Shown here: positions 60,501 to 64,000 of the stretch, piece by piece
Layout: the number at the start of each line of letters is the position of its first letter
Position numbering within the stretch: position 1 is the first letter of the stretch
DNA from: Phlebopus portentosus
Lineage: Eukaryota > Basidiomycota > Agaricomycetes > Boletales > Boletinellaceae
Assembly (NCBI GenBank): GCA_037892935.1
Contig: JAYXKI010000008.1
Coordinates: forward strand, 186,001-250,000
DNA: 64,000 nucleotides
Direction: 5' to 3'
Position numbers and translations under genes: made by a program
The notes under the pieces: model-generated
Seen by the model: only the letters and a program-made list of their open reading frames with translations
Told to the model about the DNA's origin: nothing
Database searches by the model: none

Positions 60501-60996
60501 GATTAATACCAGAAATGGGCGTCTAAGAGTGAGAAGCTTCATTTCGCGGACCCGAGAAGACCACCTCTGATTTTACACACAATTTTTCACCTCTACGCTC
60601 TTCACTGAGTCTCTCCGACTCATACATGGGCAAAGTTTTCAGCCTTCAAAATCAAAGGCGTCACACAAAGTTCTTGTGCCACTAGAACATCCGTTCTCTC
60701 CTCTCTTTGCACCTCTTGCTTGGACTATGAAGCGAATGCAAGTCACCCACCTTCCTCAAGCGCATCTCGCTCGTATTGGAACAGAACTCTCTAATGACCT
60801 TCAAAGCGACCTTTTCTCCTTCATCCTCCGCTCCCCTTCTTCTAAACTTGAGCGGGAATAACCGGGCTTCCCATACATCCGCGAACCCGCCAACGGATGC
60901 AGGGTGACGGCCGACCCGAATGACTCGTCCAGTAAGATTTAGTTTGTCGTACAGCTTGCATAGTTCGTCGAGATTGTCATGACTGGAGGCCTGCAT
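57561..60996 (-). CDS. TKL-like protein kinase with long disordered C-terminal tail
   Basis: The kinase domain comes first: a glycine loop variant VGRHPASVGGFADVWEA, VALKVI (ATP lysine), LHHRNVLPLYGF, GLCYLHRHDVVHGDLKGDNIMI (HGD instead of HRD, common in basidiomycete TKL-like kinases), IADFGLSKL, FGSVRWSAPELI, ESDVWAFGMTIL, and the C-lobe ending CRLRPSSRVIAKKLW. The frame then continues without a stop through a large exon (to 57561) into about 680 low-complexity residues: basic KRRTPPSPERR, Ser-rich runs, HHHHH, AYAYAYG, and FSTPP repeats around 58720. The splice HGDLKG|gtaaga..ttggcag|DNIMI is clean. The start MQASSHDNLDELCKLYDKL at 60996 may be preceded by another exon. Confidence 0.8.
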
Positions 60997-61891
60997 TGTA
61001 TTAAGGAGAGAATGTCTAGCAGGCCATTGGGAAAGAGTTTCGGGGAGGACAAAAATGTATGCGGAAGCGGGGGACGGGAAAGAAGAGGTAGGAGAAGCAC
61101 AGCTTCAAAATCAGTCAGGTCTTCATGGCGGCACGTGAGATTCTCTGTGTCACGCGAGCGCGACGCGCTGACGTGTTCTGCGTTGTAGCGGAGTCTGAAC
61201 CATCCGGACAATGTGTTCAAAGTCCTTCAAATTGATCTTGATCAGGGTTGCTCTAAAAAATCAGATTATTCAATAAGATAGATTCAAGTAGCAAAACAGC
61301 GAGACCCAAGGCTAACTGGAGACCATATTTGTAACAGAGATAGCAACTGGATAGCAATCGGGAAATGGTGAGAAACTAGAGCGACTAAGATGCTTTTTCT
61401 CCTCTGGAAGAATCGCGGGAACTACTAGATAGACGTTGGGAGGAGGTACCTGGACCTCAGCTCTTTATATACTATACAGTGTACGTATCGTACTAGTATT
61501 AAGGTACTACGTGGAGAATCCACACACCATTGCTATAAGCGGCCACATTACGTAAGTGACAGATATGTAGTCATTCCGACCCTAAACCGTGTCAGAATCG
61601 GGTAAGCAAGCAACTTATGTAAGGAGATACCAGACGGGGAAGGAGAGTTATCTTATCTATAGCACTTTGCGTTAGTAGTTTGTCTCGATAAAGCTCCCTC
61701 AGTTACAATGCGCATACTACAGTTCAGCGCAAACTTATGATAGACGATAGCCGTCCAAAGACATAAAGAGCATACAATCGACCGAAGGAGGTATCCCGCA
61801 CTCGACAATCGCGTCCTTCTAACAACAGGAGGAGGAAGTATCATAATCCACGCTGGGGCACGCAAATCTAGACATAGACTTCCAGCTCCGC
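60997..61891. other. Upstream flank of the kinase
   Basis: Up to about 61220 the minus strand has coding-like phrases (LKDFEHIVRMVQTPLQRR) that could be an upstream kinase exon in another frame. Beyond that nothing is seen. Confidence 0.35.
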
Positions 61892-62515
61892 ATGGAGCGG
61901 AGCTCCAAACCAAGACGTAACCGAAAGTCCAAACCTCCGTATTCCTCTTACCCTCCGGACCCTGCACCCCCACCTCCACCTCCTGCGCCTACGAAGGAGA
62001 CGATATCAATCCCGGCAGACGAGGCTGCACAGCTGCGCAGTCACGCGGAAAACTGGCACGAGAGGACGACAGACATCGCCGGGAAGCGGATCGAGGCGCT
62101 CGAGGAGGCTCTTGGATTATCTAAGACTCGCGATGGGAAGACGAAAACCGGGTCGAAGAAAACTGGAAGTCCAGACCAACAAAGGCGAGACGAGAGACAG
62201 TTGACATGCTGGAAAGCGGCGCAGAGCGTTCTGGGTGAACTTGAGCCTGACGAGAGTCTTGCCGATGCGCTCGAGATGCTCTATCTCGGCCCGCTAATCA
62301 ACCAAATCAGACAACTAGATACGTTCAACGGAACGCAGACGCGCCTTGAACAGCTCCGTGAGAAATGTCAGAAGAAGCGGTACGAGCTGAAGAGAGTTGA
62401 GATGGAGCTTCAGGAGATAGAAAACACGCTTGAGCAGAAGGATGAAGAAATGAGGGGAAGATTTTGGAGATGCCTAAGATATTATAGAGCACATTTCAGT
62501 AAATTCGATGATTGA
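61892..62515 (+). CDS. Single-exon coiled-coil protein, unknown function
   Basis: 207 residues in one open frame with a sensible layout: a basic/proline-rich head (SSKPRRNRKSKPP, PPDPAPPPPPPAP), then long amphipathic helices (ADEAAQLRSHAENWHERTTD, GKRIEALEEALGLSK; ALEMLYLGPLINQIRQLDTF; LEQLREKCQKKRYELKRVEM; LQEIENTLEQKDEEMRGRF), ending FSKFDD. This resembles a coiled-coil adaptor, but no family is recognised. The frame extends without introns, unusual for this window. Confidence 0.6.
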   Translation: MERSSKPRRNRKSKPPYSSYPPDPAPPPPPPAPTKETISIPADEAAQLRSHAENWHERTTDIAGKRIEALEEALGLSKTRDGKTKTGSKKTGSPDQQRRDERQLTCWKAAQSVLGELEPDESLADALEMLYLGPLINQIRQLDTFNGTQTRLEQLREKCQKKRYELKRVEMELQEIENTLEQKDEEMRGRFWRCLRYYRAHFSKFDD

Positions 62516-62579
62516 TTATGTATAGCGCAATGTAATAGTCGGTTTCTTATGAATTTCATTTTCTTCGGTTCACCAAGTA

Positions 62580-63667
62580 CTAATAGTTCGTGAGGAATTC
62601 ACCGACGGCACTCGTATACATCTCCATTTCTTCCAAATGCGCTGTATGGGCTACTATTCTCGGAGATGATCTAGGAATCAACGGTTGGAATGTTGTCGAA
62701 GAACGGCTGCATAGCTTCGAGCTGAACTTTGGCATAAGCACCGGACAGGAGTAGAGTCGGGACAGTGATGGACGGGATCGAGGGAGTAATAGTCCAGTTA
62801 CTCAGTGAACCTGTAGTTTCAAGTTCGGATGGACCGTGCCTGACAGGAGAGAAAGAAGCACATTAGCATACACTATACACGGATAGCACTAAAAAAAGAA
62901 CTCGCATGGTATCATATACCGTCGGATCCTCCTGTTGAGCTGCAAGTGACTGCAGCACATCATCCGGGAATGGCCAGAGTCTACACAAATGACTCCTATA
63001 AAACACCAACAGCGCATCCCGGTACTCTTGTGAATCCGTCGTCCCCACCTCCAAATTCCTCCTTATAGTCTCCTGAACATCTTCCTGCAATTGGTTGACG
63101 AGCTTCGCGATGCTATTATCGAAAAGGACCATGGAAGCAGGAGCTGAATTCAAAATGAGTTTGTGCAAGTCAGAGAGGACGGACTGGCCAGGATACGTCG
63201 AGACGAACTGTGCTGCGAGCATCCCAACCCCAGCTCTGTCCCAGCAGATCGTACTTCCCATCAACGCCAAGCCCAACAAGGGGGTTGGCAAGCTCATCCA
63301 TGAACAGCTCAGGCGTCCAGAACGACGCAAGTTTATCCTGGAGATGCGTAGAATCCGATCTGGTCGTAGAATATAACCACGCGAGTGCCAGAAGTAGCGA
63401 GATCCACGAGGTCGAGAAGATAAAAACGTGCTGAACCGGGCCCGCCATGAAGTGTTACGAGCGGAGTGCCGGAATCCAACGACCCGACGGTTTTGTAGTA
63501 CGTCTCGAACGTCTAGCCATTGTAAGTAAAGGGGAGCTTGCCTTCGGTCGTCGGGGATCAGATTGTCGCGGTGTCAGTTCTGAAGCATCAGCGCCGGGAA
63601 GCGCCCACGCTCTCGCAAGAAGGCAGGGCGGCAACAAAAGTAAACATAAGCATTTCTGCATCGTCAT
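62580..63667 (-). pseudogene. Proline-iminopeptidase-like (S33) secreted hydrolase, decayed
   Basis: The signal peptide (MTMQKCLCLLLLPPCLLARA) and family blocks remain: TPLVTLHGGPGSA (oxyanion), LATSGTRVVIFYDQIG, STHLQDKLASFW, nucleophile GQSWGG, GMLAAQFVSTYPGQ, LSNWTITPSIPSITVPTLL and AHLEEMEMYTSAVGEFL. They lie in different frames with stops between. Lesions seen: a frame change after TPRQSDP (about 63565); TAG inside the YNG-TFETYYK phrase (about 63514); loss of about 8 nt in the IGNGRS turn (about 63355); one extra T in the GQSWG/GM junction (about 63230); TAG after PTVDS; and one extra C before the catalytic His block. The Asp of the usual GRYD motif is replaced (GAYAKV). Confidence 0.8.
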
Positions 63668-64000
63668 AAAACGGGTGGCCAGAAGTAAAGGTGCAAATCG
63701 AGGGTCAAGGAAAGTAACTATGCTATCGACAAACGATGAAGACCAGCGTCCGAGTCCTCGCAAGGCAGTGCGGACAAGCGCGTCCCACTTGTAGGACGTC
63801 CTGCTTATGTACACATTGAGAGAGCGATCCGAAAGAAATGCAAGCACCGAACCGATAGCACGCTTGGAAAGAAAGCATGCCCATCCGAGGGACCGTAAAT
63901 AAATGAAGGCAATATGCGAAGAAAATCCGCCGTCAGGATGAACGAGAGCTCGTTCCATAGCGGCGGCAGAAGGTGTTTGAGAAGCCGATAACCGATCCCC
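63668..64000. other. Right edge, no gene assigned
   Basis: A minus-strand frame runs through (63455-63958), but its reading crosses the pseudogene start and shows no domain. Confidence 0.35.

Noticed and set aside
61653..61979. Minus-strand open frame overlapping the coiled-coil gene start
   Set aside because: Shadow of the + strand gene and its promoter; no domain.

Overview
The window looks like nuclear DNA of a filamentous basidiomycete, most likely an agaricomycete. Genes are broken by many short introns of about 50-65 bp with GT..AG ends and CTAAC/CTGAC-like branch points. Recognisable conserved genes read as fungal proteins (MCM6, MIS12, FKS1, ribosomal eL27, Cyp40, NOSIP), next to basidiomycete-style accessory genes: a P450, thaumatin-like proteins, a BAH-PHD family, a TKL-like kinase with a HGD catalytic loop, and an orphan P-loop NTPase.

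Layout. 0-9.1 kb: 5' end of a small membrane-anchored protein gene at the left edge, a relic of a thaumatin-like gene, a complete cytochrome P450, a decayed second copy of the left-edge segment, and two intact thaumatin-like genes (TLP-A, TLP-B), all on the minus strand. 10.5-20.5 kb: an ER-shaping TB2/DP1/HVA22 gene, three tandem BAH-PHD chromatin-reader paralogues (+), a DUF952 gene and a NOSIP-type U-box gene. 20.8-24.9 kb: a tRNA-Gln and a tandem duplication of about 2 kb carrying TLP-C and TLP-D. 26.2-37.3 kb: the housekeeping core, with MCM6 and MIS12 divergent on a 260 bp shared promoter and a large FKS1 1,3-beta-glucan synthase. 37.3-48.2 kb: gene-poor, with a small secreted protein, a broken alpha/beta hydrolase and ribosomal eL27. 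48.2-64 kb: an FAD-linked oxidase, a P-loop NTPase flanked by related direct repeats, Cyp40, a kinase with a long disordered tail, a coiled-coil orphan and a wrecked proline-iminopeptidase-like gene.

Working together. FKS1 makes the beta-1,3-glucan of the wall, and thaumatin-like proteins are commonly glucan-binding or glucan-cleaving, so the window is rich in wall functions, although FKS1 is not physically clustered with the TLPs. MCM6 and MIS12 are replication and kinetochore genes whose shared promoter carries three GACGCG hexamers, suggestive of common G1/S control.

Most notable: all four TLP genes need the same 7-nt microexon to read through; TLP-A additionally has a private intron and a GPI-like C-terminal tail; the TLP-C/D duplication breakpoint lies inside the tRNA-Gln gene; the BAH-PHD proteins seem to have a PHD finger interrupted by a long conserved insert; and two hydrolase genes are pseudogenes with several independent lesions. 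All calls were made by reading the sequence; no database search was run.
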